The notes below the pieces were generated by a model. The model was not told where the DNA came from. It did no database searches and was given only the letters and a program-made list of their open reading frames with translations. Made by a program: the position numbers and the translations under genes. From positions 147,662-211,661 of the forward strand of contig NW_014577265.1 in assembly GCF_000485595.1 (NCBI RefSeq): DNA of 64,000 nt, read 5' to 3'. Source of the DNA: Priapulus caudatus. Taxonomy: Eukaryota > Priapulida > Priapulimorpha > Priapulimorphida > Priapulidae. Shown piece by piece: positions 41,348 to 52,500 of this stretch (the first letter of the stretch is position 1; each line of letters starts with the position of its first letter).

Positions 41348-41808
41348 GCTCCCTGGCGATACGTCCCTTTATACGCAAAATAATTATACAGCTATATGTG
41401 TCCAGGTTTTACATAAAGCCCGGGTCACAACGGATCGTACGAAATTTTGTCGTGGTAGACCCATAAAATATTTGTCGTGGCCAGATCTTGCGACATGCCC
41501 GAAATGTGTTTCGAGTGGTCACAATTAGGGCTACGACACATTAAAGGCAGCGACAACGACCGACCGTAACGACAAACGGCTTTTCAGAAAATTAGAAACT
41601 ATTGTTTCCTATGAGCCATTGCACACTAATGCGACGACGACCGGCGACAACCTCCACGACAAAGTTATTTAGAAACGTTTCTATTTCCCAGCGACTTTCG
41701 CCGGCGACACTTTACAAATGGCCAATCACAGCCGTTTCCATCGGCACGTGACATCGCCATTACGTCATAAAATTATAAACCAATGCTAGCCAGGAAGTAG
41801 AGCTGAGA

Positions 41809-42114
41809 GGGTCTATGTCCCCCGGGGTACTGCCGGAACGTACCCTGGGTACGGTGCATGGGGTGTACCGGAACGTACTCTGGTACTATCTAATATGCCG
41901 GACCGTACCTCGCCTACTCCACTAACGAGTCCAGGCAGTCGCCTACGCCTACTCCCTAACCCGAACCCGAACCCTAACCCTAATCCTAACCCTAACCCTA
42001 ACCCTAACCCTAATCCTAACCCTAACCATATCAAATAGTGATCAGGGTACGTTCCGGTATACCGGACCGTACCCAGGGTACGTTCCGGCAGTACCCTTGG
42101 GGACATAGACCCTA
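41809..42114. mobile_element. Second TIR element enclosing CCCTAA repeats
   Basis: The arms read GGGTCTATGTCCCC then GGTACTGCCGGAACGTACCC, with the inverse at the right end (GGGTACGTTCCGGCAGTACC, then GGGGACATAGACCC). Inside are shorter palindromic ACGTACC units and about 11 CCCTAA hexamers (41959-42026). The terminal sequence is unrelated to the element at 24557-24949, yet the design is the same. Confidence 0.75.
41959..42026. repeat. Interstitial (CCCTAA)n array
   Basis: Roughly 11 hexamers with CCGAAC and CCTAAT variants. It lies within the TIR element, itself inside the Harbinger derivative. Confidence 0.93.
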
Positions 42115-42382
42115 TGAGCGAAAGTAGACTGGTCCCCAGCGCTAAACTCGCACCGCCTGTCAGAAACAGTGGGGCCGCGAACCCATCTAACCAAAACGTG
42201 CAAGGCTACGGTCAGCGATTAGACGTTCAGCCATATGCTGTGTATAATATTACTTTATTATATTATCGTTATACATAGAGCGTTTTTACAGCAATTTATT
42301 TAAAAACAGCAGCAGGAGTTTTTTGCCGTTTGCTCATGTGTGCCACTGGCACTGGCACTGTGGTGAGTGCTGGATAAACTTT

Positions 42383-42552
42383 GTCGTTACGGTCGGTCGT
42401 TGTCGCTGCAGTGTGGCTGCGCCAGTCGCCGCGACTTTGTCGTTTGTCGTTACGGTCGGTCGTTGTCGCTGCAGTGTGGCTGCGCCAGTCGCCGCGACTT
42501 TGTCGTTTGTCGTTGCGGTCGGTCGCTGTCGCTGCAGCGTGTCTTGGCCTTA
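42383..42552. repeat. 63-bp minisatellite, nearly three copies
   Basis: Units start at 42383, 42446 and 42509 (GTCGTTACGGTCGGTCGTTG core). The 63-bp period keeps several frames open and yields 21-residue repeats on both strands. No protein is implied. Confidence 0.92.
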
Positions 42553-42936
42553 AAGATGGTTTGCGATGGGGATGCGACAGGAAAAAAAGATATGTCATGG
42601 TTATGTCGTGGGTGTATCGCAAGTCAGTCGTGCGACAGTCGTGAGTTGTCGAGCATTGTCGGGGGGCTGTTTTTCACGTGAACAGGTCGTGGTTCACTTG
42701 TGGGATGCACGTGCTACAGTCGTGCGACTGTCGCACAACAGTCGTGGGTCACTCGTGGGTCACTCGTGGGTCGCTCGCGCGTCCGTCTCCCGAATATATA
42801 ACGAGGCCCGGTCTGTTGCCTGCCATTTGCTGCAGAGATTTTCCAGTGGAAACATCGAAGTTCTGCCCGAATTTTTGACATTTGTCACTTTATTTTATTC
42901 AACTTTTTGCAAATTTAATCTAAGTTAGTATCCAGG

Positions 42937-43200
42937 ATGCCTCCCAAGAAGAAAACCAACAAGAGAAAGGTGGTAAAAGTGGCTGACGACTCGGTGACCG
43001 CCGGTGACCGGAGGAGGCTGCAGGCACTGGCGGTGGCGCTGTCCCCAAGAGAGCGAAGAAGGCTGCGGGCGGCAAGGCAAAGGCAAAGAGCAAGAGCAAG
43101 ACCCCCGACGACTACGGCGGCACTGTCATCAACATCGCCCGCCCAGACGACATCTCCAAGGATCAGGAGTTGAAGATCGTGGCCTGGGTGGAAGATCCAA
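42937..43200 (+). pseudogene. Harbinger Myb/SANT-type protein, truncated
   Basis: It starts MPPKKKTNKRKVVKV. A one-base shift near 43050 leads to KKAAGGKAKAKSKSKTPDDY, GGTVINIARPDDISKDQ and ELKIVAWVEDP, which looks like the start of a trihelix/MADF-type DNA-binding region found in the second protein of Harbinger elements. The sequence then runs into the antisense of the nuclease fragment, so most of the domain is deleted. The family call is moderate. Confidence 0.5.
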
Positions 43201-43456
43201 GAGACTTTATTCGCATGAACCCCACGAAATCACCGGCAGATTCCCGCTCCAACCATTGCATCAGAGTACTATACTGCCCAAACATCAGACGCCGCTCGAT
43301 CCACGGCCGAACCCACCAAAGTCGGGGGTTTCGCCGGATCCTGCGCTGCTCCCGGGCCCGGATCAACGCCAACATCACTATATTATGCTCGTGCTGGAGT
43401 TCCGCCAGACGCCCCCTCAGAAGGGTCACGCGTAGTCGCTCAGGTGGAATAGCCAT
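43163..43456 (-). pseudogene. Harbinger nuclease N-terminal fragment
   Basis: The 97-residue minus frame reads RRIRRNPRLWWVRPWIERR, FGQYSTLMQWLE and DFVGFMRI, the highly conserved lead-in (WVRPW...G.Y..L...L...D...F..F.RM) of PIF/Harbinger DDE nucleases. The DDE catalytic domain that should follow is missing, because the reading meets the opposite-strand Myb-like fragment at about 43200. Confidence 0.8.
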
Positions 43457-43986
43457 CCTCTTTCAGCGCCGAAAGACAGTTTTTATTTCCAAGCGTTCAT
43501 TCGCCCGAGCTATATACCTTTCAAAAAACGAAAATATGTTGCAAGACTAACGCAAGACTAACGCACGACAGACTTGCAATATTGTGCGACCCTCTTACGA
43601 AATATAATATTCGTGAGACAATTTTGCAACTGTCTCACGACTGTCCTGTGACAGCCGTGAGACAGTTGTAGGACAGTCGTAAGATTGTTTGACTAAAAAA
43701 TTCTTATTGTACCCACGACAAGATATTTATCGCACGACAGTCGCAAGACTGTCGCAAGACTGTCGTAGGCCAGACTCACGACAACCAGAAGACATAGATA
43801 CCACAAAATATCGTGGAACAAAAAAGGTGCATGTTTAATTTTGCCTCACGACGGCAAGTCGATGCCACATTGCTCAAAATTTCGTAGGACTGTCTTGCGA
43901 CGACCCCCGATGACCCACGATTTGCCCAAATTTTCTGTCGTGTCGTGGCACAAATGCGTCGTGGGCTCGTTGTGACCGGGGCTTAA

Positions 43987-44390
43987 TGAACGATTTGGTA
44001 ATTTCATGAATTTGAATTACAAGAATAATGTGCTTTTCATTTAGAGTGCGCGTATTCACAAATAGTTTAATATAAAATATCTCACTTCCATTCTCTTACC
44101 AGTCGTAACAAATTTCCCGGAACCATGGAACCAGTGGAAGACCTGTGTTCATGCATGCATGCCCAGTATATTTTGCTATACTCGCGTTTCCTCTTCGCCT
44201 CTACCACCACCATTACCTCCGTCTCCTCCCCTCTTTCTCACCATCACCCACTCGTCCTCATGTGCCCTCTTCCTTCTCCTCTTCCTTCCCCTCTCTGTCA
44301 TATATATATATATATATATATATATTCCAATGGTTGTTTATGAACTCGTGTGTCGAGAGTGCTCAATACTACCATGAGTAGAGCAAATAT
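43987..44390. other. Short intergenic stretch
   Basis: Ends with a (TA)n run at 44299-44325. No gene recognised; a small frame at 44125-44381 is composed of simple sequence. Confidence 0.4.
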
Positions 44391-44425
44391 AGATAAAGTT
44401 ATAAGGAAATGGTTGTACTTTTGCC

Positions 44426-44480
44426 TCTGTTTATTGCATACAGAGCTGTTTCGTATGGAGCGAAGCTCCATACTCATCAG
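44426..44480 (-). ncRNA. Hammerhead-ribozyme-like motif, left arm
   Basis: The inverse copy. On the minus strand CTGATGAG (44480-44473), then stem II TATGGAG-CTTCG-CTCCATA with better pairing than the right arm, then CGAAAC (44453-44448). A CTCTGT/ACAGAG hairpin follows. Confidence 0.6.
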
Positions 44481-44935
44481 TGCTTAATACAGAGTGATAT
44501 ATTTAGAACATCCCGAGCAGTATAAAAACATCATGCATAATGTGTTCTATTGTTCGTATGCATGCGTGCGCGTTCTAATGAAATACAAATTAGAGCAACA
44601 TTGTCGGTGACTGCTGCGGGCTGACGCTAAACTGAATTCATTGTGAGAGTTCACTTAACGTTCCTTAATAAACATTTATCTTTATGTCTGCATTTGCTAA
44701 CAAGTTCGTTCTAACAAGTTCTAACAAGTTATTGTTCAGTGTCGCGATCTCAGGTTTGCACAACATGTAGAACTTCTCTGTTAAGCATAGGTTGCATTTC
44801 TTCGTAGTGTTCGAGTAGCGTGGCGCTTTGCTCTGTATCTTCCATTTGGTCGCATAGTTTATGTTGTTGTACACATTATGCAGGATGTTTTTATACTGCT
44901 CGGGATGTTCTAAATAGATCACTCTGTATTAGGCA

Positions 44936-44990
44936 CTGATGAGTATGGGGCCTTCGCTCCATACGAAACAGCTCTGTATGCAATAAACAG
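44936..44990 (+). ncRNA. Hammerhead-ribozyme-like motif, right arm
   Basis: Reads CTGATGAG (44936-44943), a stem-loop TATGGGG-CCTTCG-CTCCATA (44944-44963) and CGAAAC (44964-44969), the invariant core of a hammerhead with stem II between. A possible stem III hairpin follows (CTCTGT paired with ACAGAG, 44972-44992). The cleavage-site UH next to stem III was not evident, so catalytic activity is uncertain. Penelope-like elements in other animals carry hammerheads in their terminal repeats. Confidence 0.6.
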
Positions 44991-45045
44991 AGGCAAAAGT
45001 ATACAACCATGTCCTTATAACTTTATCTAATTATATATATATATA

Positions 45046-45290
45046 TATGTGAGTGTGTGTGTGTGTGTGTATTTGTGCGTGCAAGCGTGAGTTCATTCGT
45101 GTTTGTATGTGTGTGTATGTGTGCGTGTGTGTGTGTGTGTGTGCGCGCGTGTGTTTGTGTGCGCGTGTCTGTGTGCGTGTGTGTGTGCGTGCGCGCGCGT
45201 CTGTGTGTGTGCATTTGTGCGCGCATGCGTGAGTTTGTACGCGCGCGTACGCGTGTGTGTGTTTGTGTGTGTGTGTGTGTGTGTCGTGTG

Positions 45291-45366
<76 letters not shown>
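45046..45366. repeat. (GT)n microsatellite, about 320 bp
   Basis: Almost pure GT with GCGC and TTTG interruptions. Overlapping Cys/Val and His/Thr frames here are artefacts. Confidence 0.95.
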
Positions 45367-45368
<2 letters not shown>

Positions 45369-46094
45369 CATATGTTTGCCACGAGTCAATGTTTACGATA
45401 GACGCCGTGTGTACTGTAACCGTGTGGTGGAGGGGAGGGGGAGCGGCGTGTCTTGTGCTGAGCGGGATAAAAAGTGATGACTGGTAGACATTATCTGCTC
45501 GTACGGCGAGAAAGTAAGAGAACGAGGGCTGTTCGTGTTCTGTTATTACGTGCTTCTAGAAATCTATCTATTTCATTCTAAATCTACATTATTCTTTAAT
45601 CCATTGTCTTGCATTACATTAGTATATTACATTATCGCATCTCATACATTGCTTCGTTATTATTGTTGTCGTTATTATGATTATTTCTATGCGTAATTGT
45701 TTTTTGTGTGTAAGTTATTACATTGTTTCATTATTGCTTATAGTCTACTAGGGAAGTGTCGTGTAAATAGTCGTGTAACAGTCTTCTAAATGCTAACAAC
45801 ACGACTTTGGTTATTCTCTAGTTTTCTCCGTTGCGTTCTAAAAGTGTATAAAAGCAAATAAAACCACCAGCCGTTGATCAGCTGTCATTGATCATGCGCA
45901 CATCCACAACCGATGTCGCCATTCCAAGGCCAAGTTCGTACTCAAAAATCTGACCAAGTACACTGATGGGGGGAAACTACAGAGATTATGTTATCAAAAA
46001 ATAGTAGACTCTGTAGACCCACGTGACGTACTCCGTTCGGCGGCGCTATTTACTCACTCTGTGCATGTGCGATACCACGGTTGCTTCTACGATA
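45367..46094. other. Upstream flank of the arylsulfatase gene
   Basis: No other gene recognised. A CT/CA-rich tract (46095-46270) directly precedes the start codon region and may lie in the 5' UTR. No TATA box was assigned. Confidence 0.4.
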
Positions 46095-46233
46095 TCTCCT
46101 TATCTCACTCTCTCACGCTCTCTCTCTCTCTTTTACCCACTCTCTCTCTCTCTTTCTCTCTCTGACACACACACACACTCTCTCTCTCTCTCTCACTCTA
46201 ACTCTCTCTCTTTCTCTATCTCTCTCTCGCACA

Positions 46234-46270
<37 letters not shown>
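46095..46270. repeat. CT/CA microsatellite upstream of the arylsulfatase start
   Basis: Imperfect CTCTCT and ACACAC runs directly 5' of the ATG at 46302. An in-frame extension through this tract would add Ser/Leu/His runs and is not believed. Confidence 0.93.
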
Positions 46271-46272
<2 letters not shown>

Positions 46273-46301
46273 GCACGTTCGTGTGGTACGACTATTCACC
46301 G

Positions 46302-46566
46302 ATGCACGTAAACAGTGAGTTTTACGTACTACTAGCAGTGCTAGTCGCCGCGTTCTCGTACGTCGCTAGCTCGACATGCAGCGACAGCCGACCAAACATA
46401 GTTCTCATACTAGCCGACGACATGGGCTGGGGCGACCTGTCCGTATATGGTCACCCATCCCAGGAGTGGGGCCGTATAGATCAGATGGCTGCGGAAGGCA
46501 TGAGGTTTACTAATTTCTACAGTGCCTCCAGCATGTGTTCCCCAAGCAGAGCGTCTATCCTGACAG
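46302..46566 (+). CDS. Arylsulfatase exon 1 (signal peptide, CSPSR catalytic motif)
   Basis: ATG at 46302 was chosen because it precedes the hydrophobic leader directly; the frame is open further upstream only through CT/CA repeats that code Ser/Leu/His runs. Encodes residues 1-88 and the first base of Gly89. Donor GTATGT at 46567. Confidence 0.93.
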
Positions 46567-49500
46567 GTATGTTTATTTATTTTATTTATTTACTATTAAT
46601 TTAAAGACGGTACATTAGCAAAAAGATATATAAATATGATCTTGCAAGCTCATCACCATCGTACTGCGTATTACACTCGTATTATGTGCCAAATATGACT
46701 TATTAATATATGTGCCAATAATGTTATTACCTAGGTTAGGTTAGGTCAGGTTATGTTAAGGCTTAGGTTTGCGTTTAGGTTGAAGTTTGGGCTTAGGGTT
46801 AGGGTTAGGCTTATAATTAGGGCCAGGGTTATGGTTTGGTTGGGTTTGGTAAAGCTATTTTCCTTTTCAAAATTAGAATATATCAAAATCTATACAGATA
46901 TATAATACATGCATGTTCTGATAAGTTGACACGCATTAACAGTCTTGTGGTAAGAGATTGTAAAACTGCAACATGTAGGACTGTATTACATATAATACAC
47001 TGATCGCCTAGATCACGTGAACGAAGAATAGATTCATACAAAGAATTCCTTATTGCAGTGATATCCATACTACTTTAAGCTAACGCCACCTAGTGCCAAA
47101 CAAGCCTACTGTAGCGTTTTGGGATCTTCCGGCGACACCCGATGGCGCCACCGGTCGAAACGTAGTGACTAGCAACAACCTTAGGTATTTCACTCACCTG
47201 TTGTGCCCGGAGGCGTTGAAATGGCCGTATCATCGTCACCCGGACTCCGCTAGCCACTCGAGCGCCTCAGTGCTACTGCGCTCCCACCGCAATAACCCGC
47301 ACCGCCGTGTTCCGGTTCCGGTGCGTCGTGTAGTTAGTCAACAATGCAAGACGAGTAACGACACGCACACACACAACGGGGCAACTCCCACCCTTGCCTG
47401 CTGGCCTTACGTTACGTTGAATAACAAGTGTATACCCGGGGTAAGCACAGAGGTTAAACAAATAGAATGAACTATGAACGCAGCCGGGCAAAGGGCTACA
47501 GTAACCGGCAGCCTCTCCTCCCGTGCAGCCGTGCACGAATAGACTAACTTCCCCTTTATTCGTGCTGAGTTAATACTTCTACTCTAGTACTGTATTATTT
47601 ACCCGCCCCACAACGACAGGACAATACTGGGTCCTACTCACCAAATGGCCGCTCTATGCAGAACGCGGTGCCGCGTTCTTTCTCTCTCTCTATACTCTTT
47701 CGTTCTCTCTCTCTCTCTATCACAACCTGTCTCTCGTATGCCTCCCGCCAACTGCCAAGAACCCCACAACAATTTCCCGCCTATAACCTGCGGGCCAACT
47801 GTTTCGCCGTGCTCTGACGCTAGAGGGGGGACTACTGCACCCAACATGTCGGCCCTCTTTGTTAATCTCGCAACAATCGGTAAGCAGCCAAGACAAGACA
47901 GGACAAAAGGACAGATAATTAGACAATCACAAACACTAAACATTTACCCATATCCCGGTTACCAGGGGGCTAAGTACTGGTAACCCGAGGGTCCGATGCC
48001 ACCGCTACACTCCTCCCCCCTTCAAGATCGACCGTCGGGACAATCTCAAAGGCCTTCCTAGCGGTGCACCGGCACCCTAAATAAGCGCAGCTGCCCCTAC
48101 TGCTGTGACGGCTCGTCCCCGGGGTGCCACAAGGACAGGACGTTCTCCGTCCTCCGCTTGAGCTCCGCCAGGGCCGCGTTCTCAACCTGACGCGCGAGGC
48201 GTTGTTGGGCCTGGCCCCAGGCAATGACTTGGTGCAGCTGCACTACCGGCATCAGGGGCACGAGCTCCAGTGCCGGTGCGCCACTCGCACTGCTGAAGGC
48301 CGGGCTGTCCCAGGCCCCAAAAGCTCTATCCGGCAGGTTCCCCCACAGGGTACAGAACTCTCGAAACGCGGCCCGATCACTACTTGGCAAGCCGCCCGTA
48401 ACCACTGGCTCCACAGCCATTGCGGCCGCCCGCGATCCAGCTGATCTTGGTGACTCGGACGCCGACGCGGACGACTCTGCGGGCGCTCGACCCAACGCAG
48501 CTCGTCTCGCTGTCGCTGCCGTCCGTCTCGCCGTCGCTGCCGTCCGTCTCGCCGTTGCTGCCGTCGCTGCCGTCCGTCTCGCCGCACGTTTTGCACCCGT
48601 CGACGCCGCACGCTTCGTCGCTGCTGCTGCCGATGCCGCACGTTTCGCTCGAGTCGACAACGCGCGCTTTGCTGAAGCCGACGTCGGGCGCTCTGTCGCA
48701 GCCGATGTTGTGCGCTCCGTGACAGCCGACGTTGTGCGCCCCGTGGCAGGCTGCGCTACCCCGGCAGCGTGCACCTTTGCCTTCCGGGGCACAGGTACGG
48801 GGCACGCCCGCTTCGAAGCCTGCGGTGCGGGCACCAGTGTGGGCGGAGTGCCAGCCACTACCTGCGCGTATGGCCGGCCATCCCTACGCGCCGGGCGCAG
48901 AATGGTTCGGACGGCTGCTGATGACGCCGGCGCCGCCTTCTGGGCGCTCGGCCCCAGCGCCGTCTTCTCCCGGAGATAGCCTTTACTGCACTCACTGTAC
49001 CCGGGGGTACGGGTGTGCCGCTGCGGCCATCTCCCGTCCGTGCCCATCTTGTACACTCGACCTAGGCGATAATCAGCCGCAAGGTGGTGTGAAAGGCGGT
49101 AGAGCACCGCGCCTGGATAGGCCTTGTCACACCCCTGGACTGGGCACTGCGAGACCAGGCACCTTCACAGGTGATACGCGGCATGGTGATCGATCACATG
49201 CCAGGTCGGCACCCCGCACCGGACACACAAGTGCCATGCCTCATTACGCAGGGAGGTCACTGCTTTGCGACGACCCCCGAAACGAGCGTGGGGCGGGTCC
49301 GTTCCCTCCAGGACTTACACCCTGGTGGGGGAGTGCCTCTGCACTTGCGGCGGCACCTCTCTCGCCGGGGCACGGGTGGGGTTGTGAACCCTACTGCACT
49401 CGTTCCGTCGGCCTGCTTTGCCGCCGAGGCTCTCCGCGCCCTCCTGCCTCGCTCCCCATCCACCGGGGCGGGCCCGACTCCCTCTTGCCGGGGACTAGGG

Positions 49501-52500
49501 TGGGGTGGCTTCCGCTGGTCGTCCCGAACCCCTGGTGCAGGGCACTGCTCTTCCACGATGGACACTCCACCCTCGCCAGCGACCGGCCCTTGCAGGCCAC
49601 CACTACCTCGTCCCTCGCCGCCGCCGTCTCCTTGGTTCTCGAGGAGACGCTCGTTGCTTTTACCGGGGCTGAAGCTCCGGTGGGGGGTCGCACTACCCGG
49701 ACGAGCTGTCTCGACGACCGCGGCGCGCTCTTCCCAGGATGTCGACTCGACCCCTGCCACTGGGGTCGCTCTCGCTGCCGGGGGGACAAAAACAGCTCGT
49801 CCGCGAAGGGCATCTCCTCCCATCCGTCGCCGAGCTCCATGGGCTCTTCGCCGAGCAGCTCCGTCTCCCTAGCCTCCTCCCCGGCCTCCGGCGTAGCTGC
49901 TCCCTCTGGCTGCGTCACCTTCCTGGCCTCCGGCGCAGCTTCTCCCTCCGGCTGCGTCATCTCCTTGGCCTCCGGCACATCTTCTCCCTCCGGCTGCGTC
50001 ATCTGCTAGGCCTCCGGCGCAGCTTCTCCCTCCGGCTGCGTCACATCCCTCTCTTCCATCTGTTCGCCAGATGGGGCTAGCGACATGTCCGCCCAGGACA
50101 TGTCGTCTCACGGTAACAACTGAAACAAACCATGGAGAAAATACACCATTATTCATCTCACCGCTCACGTCTGCGCAGAACGCGAGATTGCGCAGACCCT
50201 TACCAGTCAGCAGCTCTCACCGTCGACTCAGACGCGTGCATACTGAGTCACAAGACCACAGTGCTTGGTGCAACTCACCTTGCTTCTCCTCACCTACTAG
50301 CCTTCCGCAGAAATCGCGGTGGTCGAATCTGTCATCAGCCGTACTCATTCGCATTCCCCTGAAACGAGTAACTCACACCCTATGGCGCACACACATCGGC
50401 GAACAAACCGTCCTGGCCTTTCCCTACCAGCCTGAAATACGTCGGAGTTTGCAAACCACACCCTCGACCATCACGTGATGCGGATTTTGGAGTTTTTAAG
50501 GAAAACTCCGGAATCCGTTTCAAACTCTGACACTAACGGGGAACAAACCCCAAATTCGTTCTGATGCGGGTAATAATTCTGAATGTCCGTGGGTGAGTAG
50601 CGCGGTACCAGCCGGCTAGAGAACACACGTGACGCAATTACCTCGGGTGCTCCCAAACAGATGCCCGAATCAGTACGATGCTACATTTTCACGGACCATA
50701 AGGGGTTGTCGCTTGGCCGACAACACGGTCCGTAGCAGTCTGGAACCCGCACCCCGTCCCTACCCCGCAATATGGCCGGCCCCGTGCCCCCATATCTGCG
50801 TTAGCCACGGATCAGGAACTCCGAGAGCCCCTACAAGTCCGCCCGAAACAAGCCACTGGCGAGAGACTATCATCCTGGCCCCCCACGGAGCTCCGGATGC
50901 CCAGCGTTGCGCCTGGCCCTAGCGGCAGAACGCAACTGAGAACCCCCCCAGCCGCAGCTTACACTGCTACCAAGCGCTCAAGCAAGGTGAGGTAGTATTA
51001 TCAGAAACCACCCCGGAAGAGGGGAACACACCGGACGCTGCGCCGCCCGACCTAGCTGCGCTCGCGCATAGACATGCGCCTCTCGAGTTGCACGCTTGAC
51101 CAACTCCACAAATTCTACAGGGCAAATCTCATCAGCCGAACCTGGAGGAGGATCGAACATCAAATCCACAGGCATCCCCACCTCCCGACCGAACATCATA
51201 AGGCTAGGGCTTACCCCGATACTCTCTTGCGTCGTACCCCGGTACCCCGATCATCTCGCCGCTCATTGACAACCTTACTCAACATATCTTGCAGAGTACG
51301 ATTAAATCTCTCAACCAAACCATCTGACTGAGGATGATACGGTGTAGTACTAGTCTTCTCTATGCACAACAGCAAACACACCCCAGCAAAGAGATTCGAC
51401 TCAAAATTTCTACCCTGGTCAGAGTGCAACTGTTCCGGCACTCTAACCCGAAGGAAAATCTCGGGCACCAGACAATCCGCCGTCGTCTGGGCTGTCATAT
51501 CCGGCAAAGCAAATGCCTCCGTCCACTTCGTGAAATAATCGCAAGCGACAAGGATATATTTCATGCCATTCGAAGCCTCAGGAAGTGGACCCATAAAGTC
51601 AACGGCCACCCTCTCCCATGGTGCCACCGCGATCTGCTGACAGAGAGGAGCATTCCTACGATGCCCCGACCGTCTCCTGCTGCACAAATCACACCTCCGA
51701 AGCCACCTCGCAACATCCTGCCGAATGTTAGGCCACGTAAATCGCTGACGAATCCGGGCCAAACTCTTCGCGATGCCAAGGTGCCCCCCTTACTGCCGCC
51801 ATGCATAATCTCGAATAACTTCCAACGCATAACGGACGGGACAACCATGCGCACGAATGAACTGCTCGGCTGACAGTCAAAACCCGGCCGAAGGTAGAGA
51901 ACTTCCTCACATACCTCCAGATCGTCCCAGAGTGCCCAATCCGTTTTGCATTCCGGGGACGAAGACGACAAATCAGCGACAGCCGGACGTACCCCGCCCG
52001 CTGCCACCCCTTTTAAAACAGCAGCAATGGCCGCATCTTCTAGCTGCCACTGACGAATCTGCTGAGTAGACCACTGAGACAAAACATCATCTAAAACTGC
52101 TTCTGCCTTATCCGCCGAATCAGCAAGATCATGCTCTCCCGCCAAGCAATCAGTCGTCAGCACCCCCGACCCAAGGGATACACCATCTACCGACGGATTG
52201 ATAACCGTGCTTGCATTAACCGCCCGCCCCGTGACCACTGACGGAAAATCGCGACAGACATTACCACCAATGGGGCACACTCTAGGAAGACAACAATCGG
52301 GGCAATCATCCCTCTTACACTTCCTACACCCAGGCTGACGCGACAAGCCGTCCGCATTGTCATGTAGCTTACCTGCACGGTGTTCGATCCTCATATCGAA
52401 CGTGTCCAGGAAAGCAAACCATCTCGCCACCATTCCATTAGGCTCCTTTAAATTTAAAAACCAGGTCAAGGAAGCATGATCGGTCTTCACAAAAATGGCT

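Larger units (their letters stand above)
41417..43983. mobile_element. PIF/Harbinger transposon derivative
   Basis: The ends AGCCCGGGTCACAACG and its near inverse (CGTTGTGACCGGGGCT) are flanked by TAA on both sides (41414-41416 and 43984-43986), the 3-bp target duplication characteristic of PIF/Harbinger. The interior carries a Myb-like N-terminus on + and a Harbinger nuclease N-terminus on -, cut short and joined tail-to-tail. The element is rich in GTCGT/ACGAC subterminal motifs, contains a 63-bp minisatellite, and hosts a nested telomere-repeat TIR element (41809-42114). It has no complete transposase. Confidence 0.85.
44391..45028 (-). mobile_element. Penelope-like retroelement fragment with inverted terminal repeats
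   Basis: The arms 44391 to about 44552 and about 44872 to 45028 are inverse copies (AGATAAAGTTATAAGGA at the outer ends). The right-hand part of the interior on the minus strand (44922-44665) encodes the C-terminal end of a Penelope-type protein (NNINYATKWKIQSKAPRY, then KKCNLCLTEKFYMLCKPE and ATLNN), the GIY-YIG-associated tail with a CxxC motif. Penelope-like elements are known for LTR-like repeats in direct or inverted order, and that fits. Both arms contain a hammerhead-like motif. Confidence 0.75.

Noticed and set aside
42296-42681. Repeat proteins with 21-residue units on both strands
   Set aside because: Caused by a 63-bp minisatellite inside the Harbinger derivative.
45023-45477. Cys/Val-rich and His/Thr-rich frames
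   Set aside because: Simple (GT)n microsatellite translation.
46023-46301. N-terminal extension of the arylsulfatase by 93 codons
   Set aside because: It runs through CT/CA repeats and would place the signal peptide internally; ATG 46302 begins directly at the leader.
49391-49872. Three overlapping frames on both strands as separate genes
   Set aside because: GC-rich repeats give overlapping open frames; at most one minus-strand accessory frame is plausible, and it is listed with low confidence.
48097-50002. Envelope gene of the large Gypsy
   Set aside because: No signal peptide, membrane anchor or fusion-type cleavage site is visible; the region shows zinc-finger and repeat features instead.
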